Positions 1-10,851 are shown, numbered from the stretch's first letter. The stretch is DNA of 64,000 nt from Pseudoxanthomonas composti (GCF_004122095.1 NZ_SAWZ01000001.1:186001-250000); one strand, 5' to 3'. Notes: generated by a model from the letters alone, not told the origin. A program made the numbers and translations.

Positions 1-1
1 C

Positions 2-640
2 GACCTGGGCTACGCGGTGCCCTTGCTCGGCGGCAGCGGCAGCATCAGCCAGACCCTGTATGCGCGCATTCCGCTGCAGGCCGGACTTGCCGTGGGCAGC
101 GATTACCTCAACCAGTTCGCAGGCGGCACCACGCTGCTGCAGTACCAGTACAACGAGCCCCTCATCGGCGGTGCGCCCATCCCGGCCAGTTGCACCGCCG
201 GCGGCCTGGGCGGCGGCAGCGCGGCGGTGGCCTTCAACGCCACCGCCGGCGTGCCCAGCCTGTGCAGCATCTCGGCAGCCAGCGACCTGGACTTCAGCGC
301 CCAGCCAGGCATCTTCGCCACGAACCGCGACTACACCTCCACCCTGTCAATGAACTGCCGACGCCGCACCGCCTGGCAGATCGGGCTGAACAACGGTCAG
401 AACGCGGCCGGCACCACCCGGCGCATGGCCAATGCCGCCAAGACCGCCTTCGTGCCCTACGAGCTGTATCGCAACAGCCCACGCACCCAGCGCTGGGGCA
501 ACACGCTCAACACCGACACGCTCAGCGGCACCGGCAGCGGCGGCAGCGAGAACTTCATCATCTACGGCCGCGTCCCGGGCCCGCAGAACCTCGCGCCGGG
601 CAGCTACAGCGACGTGGTCACGGTGACGGTCACGTACTGA
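2..640 (+). CDS. Spore coat protein U (SCPU) domain protein, 5' truncated by window edge
   Basis: The reading frame is already open at base 2, so the start lies upstream of the window. What is visible is the end of one SCPU domain (aromatic-rich strands ending in LYARIPLQAG) and a complete second SCPU domain. The second domain starts near the Cys of CSISAASDLDF and ends with the alternating strand SDVVTVTVTY, the usual C-terminal donor-strand pattern. Two SCPU domains in one chain resemble the tip adhesin or a two-domain subunit of Csu-type chaperone/usher pili. Proteins of this family are secreted and polymerised on the cell surface. The downstream PapD-like chaperone supports this. The usher should lie further upstream. 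Family assignment is firm; tip versus minor subunit is inference. Confidence 0.8.
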   Translation, partial: DLGYAVPLLGGSGSISQTLYARIPLQAGLAVGSDYLNQFAGGTTLLQYQYNEPLIGGAPIPASCTAGGLGGGSAAVAFNATAGVPSLCSISAASDLDFSAQPGIFATNRDYTSTLSMNCRRRTAWQIGLNNGQNAAGTTRRMANAAKTAFVPYELYRNSPRTQRWGNTLNTDTLSGTGSGGSENFIIYGRVPGPQNLAPGSYSDVVTVTVTY

Positions 641-739
641 CCTGCGCGGCCTGCCGGTCATCCGCGGGGCGCTGGGACGGCCTTCAAGTTCCTCCGGGCC
701 GCGCCGTTAACCTGGGCATCCCTTCCCGCCGGCGCCCGG

Positions 740-1063
740 ATGAAACCCTCCGCACGCATGTCCCCAGCGCTCGCCTGGGCCCTGCTGCCCACCCTGGCCG
801 CCTCCGGCGTCGTCCTGGCCCAGGACGGCAGCCAGGCCGCCGGCAGCGCGATCTTCCGGATCGGCATCACCCTGGTGCGCTCTTGCGAGCTACGTACCGA
901 TCCGGCCGCCGCGATCACCTGCACGCGCCCGGTGCCCTACCGTCTGGGCCCCCAGCCGCAGGCCGCGCTGCCGCAGCTGGACGCGCTGACGCCGCCATCG
1001 CCCCAGCGCCCGCCACAGGCGGACGCCGGCACCGAGTCGCGCTTTGACACCTTCACCTTCTGA
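740..1063 (+). CDS. Small secreted SCPU-like protein, probably a shortened pilus subunit
   Basis: This encodes 107 residues. An N-terminal signal peptide is plausible, with a hydrophobic core ALAWALLPTLAASG and cleavage after VVLA near residue 27. The mature part carries a Cys pair and the segment ITCTRPVPYRLG, which resembles the first strands of an SCPU domain. The chain then becomes Pro/Gln-rich and ends in TFTF, without the normal second half of the roughly 150-residue domain. It lies between an SCPU protein and a PapD-like chaperone, 14 bases from the latter, so it is probably co-transcribed. It may be a degenerate subunit, or a small protein whose strand is completed in trans. No frameshifted remainder of the domain is apparent. 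An alternative start is Met7. Confidence 0.6.
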   Translation: MKPSARMSPALAWALLPTLAASGVVLAQDGSQAAGSAIFRIGITLVRSCELRTDPAAAITCTRPVPYRLGPQPQAALPQLDALTPPSPQRPPQADAGTESRFDTFTF

Positions 1064-1077
1064 CGGACCGGGCCCCC

Positions 1078-1794
1078 ATGCACCGACGCTCACGCGTACG
1101 CCTGTCGGCCCTGCTGCTGGGCGCAGCCCTGGCGCAGGCCCAGGCCGCCGGCGTGCGCGTGGCGCCGATCACCGTGAACATTCCGGCAGAAGGCGACCAG
1201 GCCAGCGTCTGGTTGAGCAACGGCCAGGCCGAGCCCTGGCATGCCGAGGCCCGGCTGTACCGCTGGCGGCAGCACCAGGGCCGTGACCTGCTGGAACCGG
1301 CCACCGATGTGGTCCTCAGCCCGCGCTGGCTGGAGATTCCCGCCAACGGCCACCAGCTCGTCCGCCTGGTCCGGACCACCGCCGCACCGGACCAGACCGA
1401 AGGCGCCTATCGCCTGGTGGTGGAAGAGCGCAGCGACCCGCAGGTCGTGGGCAGGCGCCTGATCCGCTACTCGGCGCCGGTGTTCGCCCTGCCCACGACC
1501 GCACTACCGGCGCTGCCGACGCTGGAGACCCGGGTGGAGGAGAATGCCGAGGGCGCGGCGGTGATCATCCGCAACAGCGGGCGCCAGCATGCCCGGATCG
1601 CCGATCTCAGCTTCCACGGCACCCGCGGCACGCAGCGCCTGCTCTTCCCCAGCCTGGCCGGCTACGTGCTTCCGGGCCAGGAACTGCGCTGGCCCCTGCC
1701 CGGCCCGGCCGAATCCTTCGCCGGCGGCCATTTCAATGCCCGCGTCAACGGCCAGCCCGACGCGCAGGACCTGCCCTCGGCCCAGGCGCGCTGA
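1078..1794 (+). CDS. Periplasmic pilus assembly chaperone (PapD/CsuC-like)
   Basis: This encodes 238 residues with a signal peptide (hydrophobic LSALLLGAALAQAQAAG, predicted cleavage near residue 23). Two immunoglobulin-like domains follow. The first contains the typical chaperone pattern VRVAPITVNIPA, then SVWLSNGQAEPWHAEARLYRW, and the G1-strand region YRLVVEER before the hinge; the second runs from about residue 140 to the end. Proteins of this family bind subunits exported by Sec, complete their fold by donor-strand complementation and deliver them to the outer-membrane usher. It ends the SCPU operon, and its stop lies about 245 bases before rpsB, with an independent promoter in between. 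Assignment to the Csu (archaic) type rests on the SCPU neighbours. Confidence 0.82.
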   Translation: MHRRSRVRLSALLLGAALAQAQAAGVRVAPITVNIPAEGDQASVWLSNGQAEPWHAEARLYRWRQHQGRDLLEPATDVVLSPRWLEIPANGHQLVRLVRTTAAPDQTEGAYRLVVEERSDPQVVGRRLIRYSAPVFALPTTALPALPTLETRVEENAEGAAVIIRNSGRQHARIADLSFHGTRGTQRLLFPSLAGYVLPGQELRWPLPGPAESFAGGHFNARVNGQPDAQDLPSAQAR

Positions 1795-1802
1795 CCCCCG
1801 GT

Positions 1803-1832
1803 TTGCAGCGGATCGGCCGCGCCGGCTATACT
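1803..1832 (+). promoter_or_regulatory. Candidate sigma-70 promoter for rpsB-tsf
   Basis: A -35 box TTGCAG (1803-1808) and a -10 box TATACT (1827-1832) are separated by 18 bases. Transcription would start near 1839, leaving a leader of about 200 nt before rpsB. The boxes are read directly from the sequence; activity is inferred. Confidence 0.6.
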
Positions 1833-1838
1833 TCCGCG

Positions 1839-2040
1839 GCTGAGTGGGCCGATCCCTATCCCGCTCAGCGCGCCGACACCGGGCGTCACCGGTGAATTCA
1901 CACCTGCTACCCCCTACCCGCGCCGGGGTGCTCGACATCAGTCGGGTTCGGTCGCGTCAGGCAGCAGGGAGGCCCAACCCCGGAACCATCAGGACCGCAC
2001 TCACGACCGCGGCCGGTTCCACGACTTTGGAGTTCGTTCC
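1839..2040 (+). promoter_or_regulatory. Structured 5' leader of rpsB, possible S2 autoregulatory element
   Basis: The predicted transcript begins at a hairpin with a 10-bp stem (1839-1848 paired with 1860-1869, one G-U pair). A second short stem follows: CACCGG at about 1875 with CCGGTG. A third pairs GGAACC (1982-1987) with GGTTCC (2015-2020) just before the ribosome binding site GGAG at 2029. In E. coli, ribosomal protein S2 represses rpsB-tsf through the rpsB leader. The long structured leader here would fit that, but I did not recognise a specific Rfam consensus. Confidence 0.4.
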
Positions 2041-2820
<780 letters not shown>

Positions 2821-3006
2821 TTGCCGCGCAATGCCGGCGCGCCACCCTGCGCGTCGGCATCCCTCTTTTGGCCTTGCGGCTGACGCGATACCGCAGCACC
2901 CGACATTTTCCGCATACGCCCTGGCGAGCGAGCCGCCGCGCAATGGCGCGATCGCCCCCGCACCTGGGCCTTGCGATCCGATACATCACCCTTGAGGAGT
3001 CATCCC

Positions 3007-3885
<879 letters not shown>

Positions 3886-3907
3886 TCCCGAGGTTGCATC
3901 GGGAACG

Positions 3908-3939
3908 AAAACCGCGGCGTGAGTCGCGGTTTTTTTTTT
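3908..3939 (+). terminator. Rho-independent terminator after tsf
   Basis: A perfect 9-bp stem (3908-3916 with 3925-3933) and an 8-nt loop run into an uninterrupted T tract to 3939. The leading A run makes it partly bidirectional. It separates rpsB-tsf from the following diguanylate cyclase gene. Confidence 0.92.
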
Positions 3940-4073
3940 GACTCCACGCTAGGCGGCACAATCCGTGGAGGCTAAAGTTCTCGCATACTTAGCCGATGTT
4001 GCTGACGTAGCGGGACAGGGAGCCCGCGGAAGCCCGCTCCTCCTTGCCCCTTCAAGAGAAGTCACCCGATCCA

Positions 4074-5546
4074 ATGCGCGCCGATCTCGAACTTGAGCTG
4101 CAGCACTGCCGCGGCCTGCCCAGCCCGCCCGGCGTAGCGCTGCGGATCATCCAGCTGGCGCAGGACCCGGATGCCATCATGGCCACCGCGTCCAACCTGA
4201 TCGGCCTGGACGTGGCCCTGAGCGCGCGCATGCTGCGCATCGCCAACTCGCCGCTGTACGCCAGCCGTCGCCGGGTCGAGAACCTGAGCCAGGCGCTGAC
4301 CCTGCTGGGGCTCAACGCCACCCTGACCCTGGCCCTGGGCTTCAGCCTGGCGCGGCAGATGTCCCAGCCCGGGACGATGTCACCGCGCGACCGCATCTGG
4401 AAGCGCAGCGTGGTGGCCGCCCTGGCCGCGCGCGTGCTGGGCGAGCGCGTGGGCACGCGCCAGCTGGAGGAACTCATGCTGGCCGGCCTGCTGCAGGACA
4501 TCGGCGTGCTGGCGCTGGGGCAGCTGTATCCGGAGGAATACCTGCCGCTGCTGGAACAGGCGCAGGGCAATGTCGGCCTGCTGCAGGCCGAGCGCGATGC
4601 CTTCGGCACCGACCATGCCGAGATCGGCATGAAGCTGACCCGCTATTGGAACCTGCCCGACCTGCTCTGCGATGCCATCGGCCTGAGCGAATCCGACGGC
4701 GCCCTGCCCGAGTTCCAGGCCTGCATCCGCCTGTCCGGGCTGATCGCCGACATCTGGCTCACCCCGGACACCGAGCTGGCCCACAGTCGTGCGCAGGCCG
4801 CCTGCGTGAGCCAGCTGTCGATGGATCCTGGCCAGTTCAACAGCGCCGTGGACGATGTGCGCACCATGCTGCCGGACGTGTGCGAGATCTTCGACGTGCA
4901 CATCCCCAGCCCCTCGCGCATCCAGGCCATCCTGGAGGAGGCCAAGGAGCTGACCCAGCTGCGCACCCTGCGCGATGTGCAGGAAGCCGCCCGCGCGCGC
5001 AAGGAAGCCGACGAATTCGAAGGCCACGCCAAGCGCCTGGCTGAGGAAGTCAGGCGCGATGCGCTGACTGGCATCTTCAACCGCGCCCAGCTGGAAAAGG
5101 TGCTGGAGATGGAGTTCGACGCCGCCCAGCGCCATGGCTGGCCGCTGTCGGTGGCCTTCATCGACCTGGACCACTTCAAGAAGGTCAACGACCGCTGGGG
5201 CCACCTGGTGGGTGACGAGGTGCTGCGCAACTTCGCCCAGGCCCTGCAGGTCTACCTGCGCGGCAGCGACATCGTGGCCCGCTATGGCGGCGAGGAGTTC
5301 ATGATCGTGCTGCCGGGGATCGATGCCTCCGCCGCCGCCAAGGTGGTGCAGCGCATCCTGGCCGAGATCACCCGCCTGCCGATGACCACCGTCGACGGCG
5401 AGCCGCTGCATGTGACCTTCTCCGCGGGCCTGGCCACCCAGGGCCCGGGCGCCCCGTTCCCCACCATCGAAGCCTTGCTCACCAGTGCCGACCAGGCCCT
5501 GTACGTGGCCAAGCGCGATGGCCGCAACCGCGTGGTCGGCGCCTGA
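4074..5546 (+). CDS. HDOD-GGDEF protein, predicted active diguanylate cyclase
   Basis: This encodes 490 residues from the ATG at 4074; AAGAGAAG lies 12 bases upstream, and a TTG at 4044 is a less likely start. Residues about 10-215 form an HDOD domain (GLPSPPGVALRIIQLAQDPD, later LAGLLQDIGVLAL), a degenerate HD-phosphohydrolase fold used for protein interaction. A short coiled linker follows (about 285-330). The rest is a GGDEF domain with the active-site signature GGEEF at about 405-409. An RGSD inhibitory site stands exactly five residues before it, so product inhibition by cyclic di-GMP is expected. No membrane segment is seen, so it is probably cytosolic. It sits between tsf and pyrH, where E. 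coli has no gene, and has its own upstream region after the terminator. Confidence 0.9.
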   Translation: MRADLELELQHCRGLPSPPGVALRIIQLAQDPDAIMATASNLIGLDVALSARMLRIANSPLYASRRRVENLSQALTLLGLNATLTLALGFSLARQMSQPGTMSPRDRIWKRSVVAALAARVLGERVGTRQLEELMLAGLLQDIGVLALGQLYPEEYLPLLEQAQGNVGLLQAERDAFGTDHAEIGMKLTRYWNLPDLLCDAIGLSESDGALPEFQACIRLSGLIADIWLTPDTELAHSRAQAACVSQLSMDPGQFNSAVDDVRTMLPDVCEIFDVHIPSPSRIQAILEEAKELTQLRTLRDVQEAARARKEADEFEGHAKRLAEEVRRDALTGIFNRAQLEKVLEMEFDAAQRHGWPLSVAFIDLDHFKKVNDRWGHLVGDEVLRNFAQALQVYLRGSDIVARYGGEEFMIVLPGIDASAAAKVVQRILAEITRLPMTTVDGEPLHVTFSAGLATQGPGAPFPTIEALLTSADQALYVAKRDGRNRVVGA

Positions 5547-5667
5547 GCCAGCCCGGCGCAGGAGACGCCAGGGGTATTCCATGCACGCATGATCCAAGGA
5601 TCGTGCTGTGCGCACCTGATGGGCTGGAGTAAACTTGCGCTCATCCCCCTGCCTGGTCAGACCGCCT

Positions 5668-6390
5668 ATGAAACCGCTCGCCTATCGCCGTGTGCTGCTG
5701 AAACTCTCGGGCGAGGCGTTGATGGGTTCGTTGGATTACGGCATCGACCCGGCGGTGATCGGACGCATCGCCCGCGAGATCATCGAGGCCCGCGAGGCCG
5801 GCGCGGAGATCGCGCTGGTGATCGGCGGCGGCAACATCTTCCGCGGCGCCGGCCTGGCCGCAGGCGGCATGGACCGGGTGACCGGCGACCAGATGGGCAT
5901 GCTGGCCACGGTCATCAACGCGCTGGCCATGCAGGACGCACTGGAAAAGCTGGGCGGGCGCGTGCGGGTGATGAGCGCGATCAAGATCAACGACGTGTGC
6001 GAGGACTACATCCGCCGCCGCGCCGTGCGCCACCTGGAGAAGGGCCGCATCGCGATCTTCGCCGCCGGCACCGGCAACCCGTTCTTCACCACCGACTCGG
6101 GCGCGGCGCTGCGCGCGATCGAGATCGACGCCGACCTGCTGCTGAAGGCCACCAAGGTGGACGGCGTCTACGACAAGGACCCCAGCAAGCACGCCGACGC
6201 GGTGCGCTACGACCAGCTCACCTACGACCAGGTCATTACCCAGAACCTGCAGGTCATGGACACGGCGGCCTTTGCCCTGTGCCGCGACAGCGACGTGCCG
6301 CTGCGCATCTACGATCTGTCCGAGCCGGGCAACCTGATGCGCATCCTGCAGGGCGAGCCGATCGGCACCCTGGTGCAGGGCCGCAGCTGA
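5668..6390 (+). CDS. pyrH: Uridylate kinase (UMP kinase)
   Basis: This encodes 240 residues, the standard length. It phosphorylates UMP to UDP in pyrimidine nucleotide synthesis and belongs to the amino-acid kinase fold, unrelated to eukaryotic UMP/CMP kinases. Visible signatures are [15 protein letters not shown] at the N-terminus, [10 protein letters not shown], the [20 protein letters not shown] loop, and [12 protein letters not shown] near the C-terminal half. The ATG at 5668 places Lys-Leu-Ser-Gly-Glu at the expected position. A possible -10 box TAAACT lies at 5630-5635. The next gene, a metal transporter, starts 44 bases after the stop, probably in the same transcript. Confidence 0.97.
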   Translation: MKPLAYRRVLLKLSGEALMGSLDYGIDPAVIGRIAREIIEAREAGAEIALVIGGGNIFRGAGLAAGGMDRVTGDQMGMLATVINALAMQDALEKLGGRVRVMSAIKINDVCEDYIRRRAVRHLEKGRIAIFAAGTGNPFFTTDSGAALRAIEIDADLLLKATKVDGVYDKDPSKHADAVRYDQLTYDQVITQNLQVMDTAAFALCRDSDVPLRIYDLSEPGNLMRILQGEPIGTLVQGRS

Positions 6391-6434
6391 GCGATGTGAT
6401 TGTGTCCGCGATGCCGCCGCGACAGGCTTGAGCC

Positions 6435-7358
6435 ATGCACGCGCATCATCACGGACACGGACACGACCACGCGCACGGATCGGCCACGCGGACCTTCGCC
6501 GCGATCACGCTGATCAACCTGGCCTACACCGCGCTGGAGGCCGGCTACGGCTTCTACACCAACTCCCTGGCGCTGCTGTCCGACGCCCTGCACAACCTGG
6601 GCGACGTGGCCGGGCTGGCCCTGGCCTGGGGCGCGGCCGCGCTGGCGCGTCGCCGCCCCACCGAGCGCCACACCTACGGCTGGCGCCGCGCCACGCTGCT
6701 GTCGCCGCTGGCCAACGCGATCCTGCTGATGGTGTTCTCCGGCGCGCTGGGCTGGGAGGCGGTGCGCCGCTTCTCGCAGCCGCCGTCGGTGCCCGGGCTG
6801 ACGGTGATGGTGGTGGCCGCCATCGGCATCGCGGTCAACCTGGGGGCGGCCTGGCTGGTGCGCGATGGCCACCAGCACGATCTCAACCGCAAGGGCGCCT
6901 TCCTGCACCTGATGGCCGATGCGGCCGTGTCCCTGGCCGCGGTACTGGCCGGGGCCGGCATGCTGGCCTTCGGCTGGACCCTGCTCGATCCGCTGACCGC
7001 CCTGCTGGTGGGCGTGGTCATCGCCATCGGCACCTATGGCCTGCTGCGCGACAGCTTCAACGCCGCCATGGATGCGGTGCCGGAGAACATCGACCAGCCC
7101 CGCGTGCAGGCCTTCCTCGCCGCCCAGCCGGGGGTGAAAGCGGTCCACCACCTGCATATCTGGCCGCTGGGCGCCGGCGAGATCGCCCTGACCGCGCACC
7201 TGGTGCGGCCGGACAAGGGCGACCACGACGCGTTCATCGACCGCATCACCCATGCGCTGGACCATGAGTTCGGCATCAACCACCCGACCCTGCAGATCGA
7301 GCACGGCGGCGGCTGCGAACACGACCGCCACGACCCCGCGCCGCACCATTCCCACTGA
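6435..7358 (+). CDS. Cation diffusion facilitator (zinc-type CDF/CzcD-ZitB-like) transporter
   Basis: This encodes 307 residues. A His-rich N-terminus (HAHHHGHGHDHAHG) is followed by about six membrane segments and a cytoplasmic C-terminal domain, and the tail is again His-rich. The two metal-site pairs of the CDF family are visible: His53-x3-Asp57 in SDALHNLGD, and a second HxxxD (about 158-162) in HLMADAAVS. HxxxD in both helices is typical of zinc exporters that exchange metal for protons across the inner membrane. Cobalt or cadmium transport is possible. The gene separates pyrH from frr, which are adjacent in E. coli. The promoter of frr begins just after its stop. Confidence 0.9.
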   Translation: MHAHHHGHGHDHAHGSATRTFAAITLINLAYTALEAGYGFYTNSLALLSDALHNLGDVAGLALAWGAAALARRRPTERHTYGWRRATLLSPLANAILLMVFSGALGWEAVRRFSQPPSVPGLTVMVVAAIGIAVNLGAAWLVRDGHQHDLNRKGAFLHLMADAAVSLAAVLAGAGMLAFGWTLLDPLTALLVGVVIAIGTYGLLRDSFNAAMDAVPENIDQPRVQAFLAAQPGVKAVHHLHIWPLGAGEIALTAHLVRPDKGDHDAFIDRITHALDHEFGINHPTLQIEHGGGCEHDRHDPAPHHSH

Positions 7359-7400
7359 ACCGGTACGGCAGCCACGGCCCGGCCGGGGGCGCGATTGACC

Positions 7401-7406
7401 TATAAT
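7401..7406 (+). promoter_or_regulatory. Candidate -10 box of an internal promoter for frr
   Basis: A perfect TATAAT is placed 30 bases before the frr ATG, giving a predicted 5' UTR of about 24 nt. No good -35 box is visible at 16-18 bases, so strength is uncertain. Confidence 0.5.
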
Positions 7407-7436
7407 CCCGGGTTGGCAGAGACAGGGTGGAGCCCG

Positions 7437-7994
7437 ATGCTTAACGAGATCAAGAACGACGCGCAGAACCGCATGACCAAGAGCATCGAGTCCCTGCGCC
7501 ACGACCTGACCAAGGTCCGCACCGGCCGCGCGAGCACGGCGCTGGTGGACCACCTGAAGGTCAACTACTACGGCTCGGACATGCCGCTGTCGCAGGTCGC
7601 CACGGTGACGGTCACCGATGCGCGCACGCTGACCATCACGCCTTGGGAAAAGCAGATGGTCTCGGCCGTGGAAAAGGCCATTCTGGCTTCGGACCTGGGC
7701 CTGACCCCGAACACCGCCGGCACCACCATCCGCATCAACATGCCCGCCCTGACCGAGGAGCGGCGCCGCGACCTGACCAAGCACGTCCACGGCGAAGGCG
7801 AGAACACAAAGGTCGCCATCCGCAACATCCGTCGCGACGCCAACCAGCAGAGCAAGGACCTGCTGAAGGAAAAGGCGATTACCGAGGACGAGGAGCGCCG
7901 CAGCCAGGAAGACATCCAGAAGCTGACGGACAAGGCCATCAAGGATGTGGACGAGGTGGTCAAGGCCAAGGAACAGGAACTGATGGCGGTCTGA
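7437..7994 (+). CDS. frr: Ribosome recycling factor
   Basis: This encodes 185 residues, the exact family length. RRF works with EF-G to split the post-termination ribosome. Signatures are [20 protein letters not shown] at the N-terminus, [21 protein letters not shown], and the hinge/helical region [20 protein letters not shown]. The ATG at 7437 follows GGGTGGAG; an in-frame codon further upstream would overlap the promoter and is rejected. The next gene, uppS, begins 15 bases after the stop, so frr, uppS, cdsA, dxr and rseP appear to form one tightly packed operon. Confidence 0.97.
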   Translation: MLNEIKNDAQNRMTKSIESLRHDLTKVRTGRASTALVDHLKVNYYGSDMPLSQVATVTVTDARTLTITPWEKQMVSAVEKAILASDLGLTPNTAGTTIRINMPALTEERRRDLTKHVHGEGENTKVAIRNIRRDANQQSKDLLKEKAITEDEERRSQEDIQKLTDKAIKDVDEVVKAKEQELMAV

Positions 7995-8009
7995 TCCGTC
8001 GTCGATCCT

Positions 8010-8777
8010 GTGACTGATCCTTATCGACCGGACAAGGCGATGCTTCCCCGCCACCTGGCCGTCATCATGGACGGCAACGGCCGCTGGGCGCAGCAGCGCC
8101 GCCGACCGCGCGCGATCGGCCACCGCGCCGGCGCGCGCGCGGTCAACGTGTGCATCGACTTCTGCCTGCAGCGCGGCATCGGCGCGCTGACGCTGTTCGC
8201 GTTTTCCAGCGAGAACTGGGGCCGGCCGGAAGACGAGGTCGGCGCGCTGATGAAGCTGTTCATGGGCGCGCTGGACCGCGAGGTGGACGAGCTGCACCGC
8301 CGCGGCGTGCAGGTGCGCTTCATCGGCGAACGGACGCGTTTCAGCGAGGCGATCCGCCTGCGCATGGCCAATGCCGAACGGCTCACCGCCGGCAACCAGG
8401 CGCTGGTGCTGTCCATCGCGGCCAGTTACGGCGGGCGCCAGGACATCGCCAGCGCCGCCCGTTCGCTGGCCGAGGACGTCGCCGCCGGGCGCCTGCAGCC
8501 GCAGGACATCACCGAGTCGCTGCTGTCCCAACGTGTGGCGCTGGCCGACCTGCCGGCGCCGGACCTGTTCATCCGCACCGGCGGCGACCACCGCATCAGC
8601 AATTTCCTGCTGTGGCAGCTGGCCTACACCGAGCTGTGGTTCACCGACATTCTGTGGCCCGACCTCAGCCCCGAACTGCTGCAGCGCGCGATGGACGATT
8701 TCGCCCAGCGCGAGCGCCGCTTCGGCCTGACCAGTGCCCAAGTGACCGCCGCGGCGGCAGAGACGACTCCCGCATGA
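8010..8777 (+). CDS. uppS: Undecaprenyl diphosphate synthase (cis-prenyltransferase)
   Basis: This encodes 255 residues beginning with GTG at 8010. The enzyme condenses isopentenyl diphosphate onto farnesyl diphosphate to make C55 undecaprenyl diphosphate, the lipid carrier of peptidoglycan and O-antigen. Motifs include [13 protein letters not shown] (catalytic Asp of MDGNGRW, about residue 21), [13 protein letters not shown], and the C-terminal [20 protein letters not shown] and YTELWF blocks. Its farnesyl diphosphate substrate would be supplied by ispA at 27 kb. The stop codon overlaps the cdsA start by four bases. Confidence 0.96.
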   Translation: MTDPYRPDKAMLPRHLAVIMDGNGRWAQQRRRPRAIGHRAGARAVNVCIDFCLQRGIGALTLFAFSSENWGRPEDEVGALMKLFMGALDREVDELHRRGVQVRFIGERTRFSEAIRLRMANAERLTAGNQALVLSIAASYGGRQDIASAARSLAEDVAAGRLQPQDITESLLSQRVALADLPAPDLFIRTGGDHRISNFLLWQLAYTELWFTDILWPDLSPELLQRAMDDFAQRERRFGLTSAQVTAAAAETTPA

Positions 8778-9634
8778 CCAAGACCCGTGTCATCGCGGCG
8801 CTCATCATGGCGCCGCTGGCCATTGCCGCCATCCTGCTGCTCAGCACGCCGTGGCTGGCCGCGCTGGCCGCGGCGGTGTTCCTGATCGGGCTGTGGGAGT
8901 GGTTTCGCCTGGCCGAGATCGACGACACCCTGCCGCGCACGGTGCTGCTGCTGCTCAATCTGGTGCTGATGGTGCTGCTGGTCTGGGCCTCGCGCGCCAG
9001 CAGCGGCTTTTCGCCCGCGCTGTTCCAGCTGATCGTGCTGGCGGGGGTGGCGTGGTGGGTGGTGGCCCTGCTGTGGCTGAAGTTCTTCCACTTCGCCTCG
9101 GACCACCAGACCTATGCACGGGTGTTCAAGCTGGCCGCCGGGACGCTGGCGATCGTGCCGGCCTGGGCGGCGCTGTGCCTGCTGCACTCCAACAACTTCG
9201 ACGGCGTGGGCTTGCGCGACATCCGCGCCCACACCTGGCTGCTGACCGCGCTGGCCGTGGTCTGGGCCGCCGATTCCGGCGCCTACTTCGCCGGTCGCGC
9301 CTTCGGCAAGCACAAGCTGGCCCCGCGGGTGAGCCCCAACAAGACCATCGAGGGCCTGGTGGGTGGCGTCATCGCCGGCATCCTGGCCGGCATCGGCTTC
9401 GGCCTGCTGGCCGGCGTGGAGACCGCCAAGCTGCCGGCCCTGATCGCCGTCACCGTGGTGACCGTGCTGTTCTCGGTGGAGGGCGACCTGTTCGAGAGCC
9501 TGCTCAAGCGGCATGTCGGAGCCAAGGATTCGGGCAACCTGATCCCCGGCCATGGCGGCGTGCTGGACCGCATCGATGGCGTGCTCGCCGCGCTGCCGGT
9601 GTTCGTCCTGGGCAAGGAATTGCTGGGCTTCTGA
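8774..9634 (+). CDS. cdsA: Phosphatidate cytidylyltransferase (CDP-diglyceride synthase)
   Basis: This encodes 286 residues, an integral inner-membrane enzyme with about eight hydrophobic segments. It makes CDP-diacylglycerol from phosphatidate and CTP, the branch point of phospholipid synthesis. The CDS signature is complete near the C-terminus (about residues 240-266), with [18 protein letters not shown] followed by VLDRID. The ATG at 8774 overlaps the uppS stop (ATGA arrangement), indicating translational coupling; a longer open frame starting inside uppS is only a shadow. Confidence 0.95.
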   Translation: MTKTRVIAALIMAPLAIAAILLLSTPWLAALAAAVFLIGLWEWFRLAEIDDTLPRTVLLLLNLVLMVLLVWASRASSGFSPALFQLIVLAGVAWWVVALLWLKFFHFASDHQTYARVFKLAAGTLAIVPAWAALCLLHSNNFDGVGLRDIRAHTWLLTALAVVWAADSGAYFAGRAFGKHKLAPRVSPNKTIEGLVGGVIAGILAGIGFGLLAGVETAKLPALIAVTVVTVLFSVEGDLFESLLKRHVGAKDSGNLIPGHGGVLDRIDGVLAALPVFVLGKELLGF

Positions 9635-9636
9635 CC

Positions 9637-10839
9637 ATGCACACCAACGCTTCCGCACCGCGCAGGGTCGCCGTCCTCGGCGCCACCGGGTCCATCGGCG
9701 CTTCGGCGCTGGACGTCATCGCGCGCCATCCCCAGCGCCTGCGCGCCACCGTGCTGGCTGCCGGCCGGCAGGTCGATGCGCTGCTGGCGCTGTGCCGGCT
9801 GCACCAGCCCGAGCATGCCGTCATCGCCGATGAAGAAGGCTTCCAGGCGCTGCAGGACGGGCTGCGCGATGCCGGACTGGCGACCCAGGCCCATGCCGGT
9901 GCGCAAGCGCTGGACGCCCTGGTGGCCTCCGAGGCCTGCGACACGGTGGTCGCGGCCATCGTCGGCGCGGCCGGGCTGTCCTCGACCCTGGCCGCCGCCC
10001 GTGCGGGCAAGCGCATCCTGCTGGCCAACAAGGAATCCCTGGTGCTGGCAGGCGAGCTGGTCATCGGCGCGGCAGAGGCCGCTGGCGCGGAGATCGTGCC
10101 GGTAGACAGCGAGCACAACGCCATCTTCCAGTGCCTGCGTTCACGGCAAACTCAGGGCGATGTCAGGCGCGTCATCTTGACCGCCTCGGGGGGCCCCTTC
10201 CGTGGCCGCGACCGCGCCTCCCTGGCCGCGGTGACCGTGGCCCAGGCCGTGGCCCACCCCAAGTGGTCGATGGGGCCGAAGATCTCGGTGGACTCGGCCA
10301 CGCTGATGAACAAGGGCCTGGAACTGATCGAGGCCCACCACCTGTTCGCGCTGCCGCGCCAGCAGCTGGACGTGGTGGTGCACCCGCAGAGCCTGGTGCA
10401 CTCGCTGGTGGAATTCATCGATGGCTCCACCCTGGCCCAGCTTGGCCTGCCGGACATGCGCACCGCGCTGGCCGTGGGCCTGGGCTGGCCGCAGCGACTG
10501 GAATCCGGGGTGGCCGGGCTGGACCTGATGACCCAGGGCCGGCTGGATTTCGAGGCACCCGACACCGAGGCATTTCCCTGCCTGCGCCTGGCCTGGGACG
10601 CCCTGGAGGCCGGGGGCACCGCCCCGGCGGTGCTCAACGCGGCCAATGAAGTGGCCGTTTCAGCCTTTCTTCAGGGCCGTATAGGCTTTCTATCGATTCC
10701 CGCACTTGTCGAAGAGGCGTTGGCTGCCGTGTCCTACGCCGCGGCCGACACGCTGGAAGCGCTCCTGTCCGCCGACGCGCAGGCCCGGCGTATCACCCAA
10801 GCCCGTATCGACCGCTATGCCCTCGCCCGCCCCGCATGA
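9637..10839 (+). CDS. dxr: 1-deoxy-D-xylulose 5-phosphate reductoisomerase
   Basis: This encodes 400 residues. It is the first committed enzyme of the methylerythritol phosphate route to isoprenoids, converting DXP to MEP with NADPH and a divalent metal. Visible are the nucleotide-binding [17 protein letters not shown] (residues about 11-27), [26 protein letters not shown] (metal and substrate binding), and [20 protein letters not shown]. The ATG at 9637 is two bases after the cdsA stop. The preceding frame remains open far upstream inside cdsA, but the family start fits 9637. The pathway links functionally to ispA at 27 kb and to uppS two genes upstream. Confidence 0.96.
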   Translation: MHTNASAPRRVAVLGATGSIGASALDVIARHPQRLRATVLAAGRQVDALLALCRLHQPEHAVIADEEGFQALQDGLRDAGLATQAHAGAQALDALVASEACDTVVAAIVGAAGLSSTLAAARAGKRILLANKESLVLAGELVIGAAEAAGAEIVPVDSEHNAIFQCLRSRQTQGDVRRVILTASGGPFRGRDRASLAAVTVAQAVAHPKWSMGPKISVDSATLMNKGLELIEAHHLFALPRQQLDVVVHPQSLVHSLVEFIDGSTLAQLGLPDMRTALAVGLGWPQRLESGVAGLDLMTQGRLDFEAPDTEAFPCLRLAWDALEAGGTAPAVLNAANEVAVSAFLQGRIGFLSIPALVEEALAAVSYAAADTLEALLSADAQARRITQARIDRYALARPA

Positions 10840-10851
10840 GTGATCGCCCGC

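Noticed and set aside
6309..8741. An 810-codon minus-strand open frame across the CDF gene, frr and uppS
   Set aside because: It spans three well-identified genes and its composition is that of an antisense shadow.
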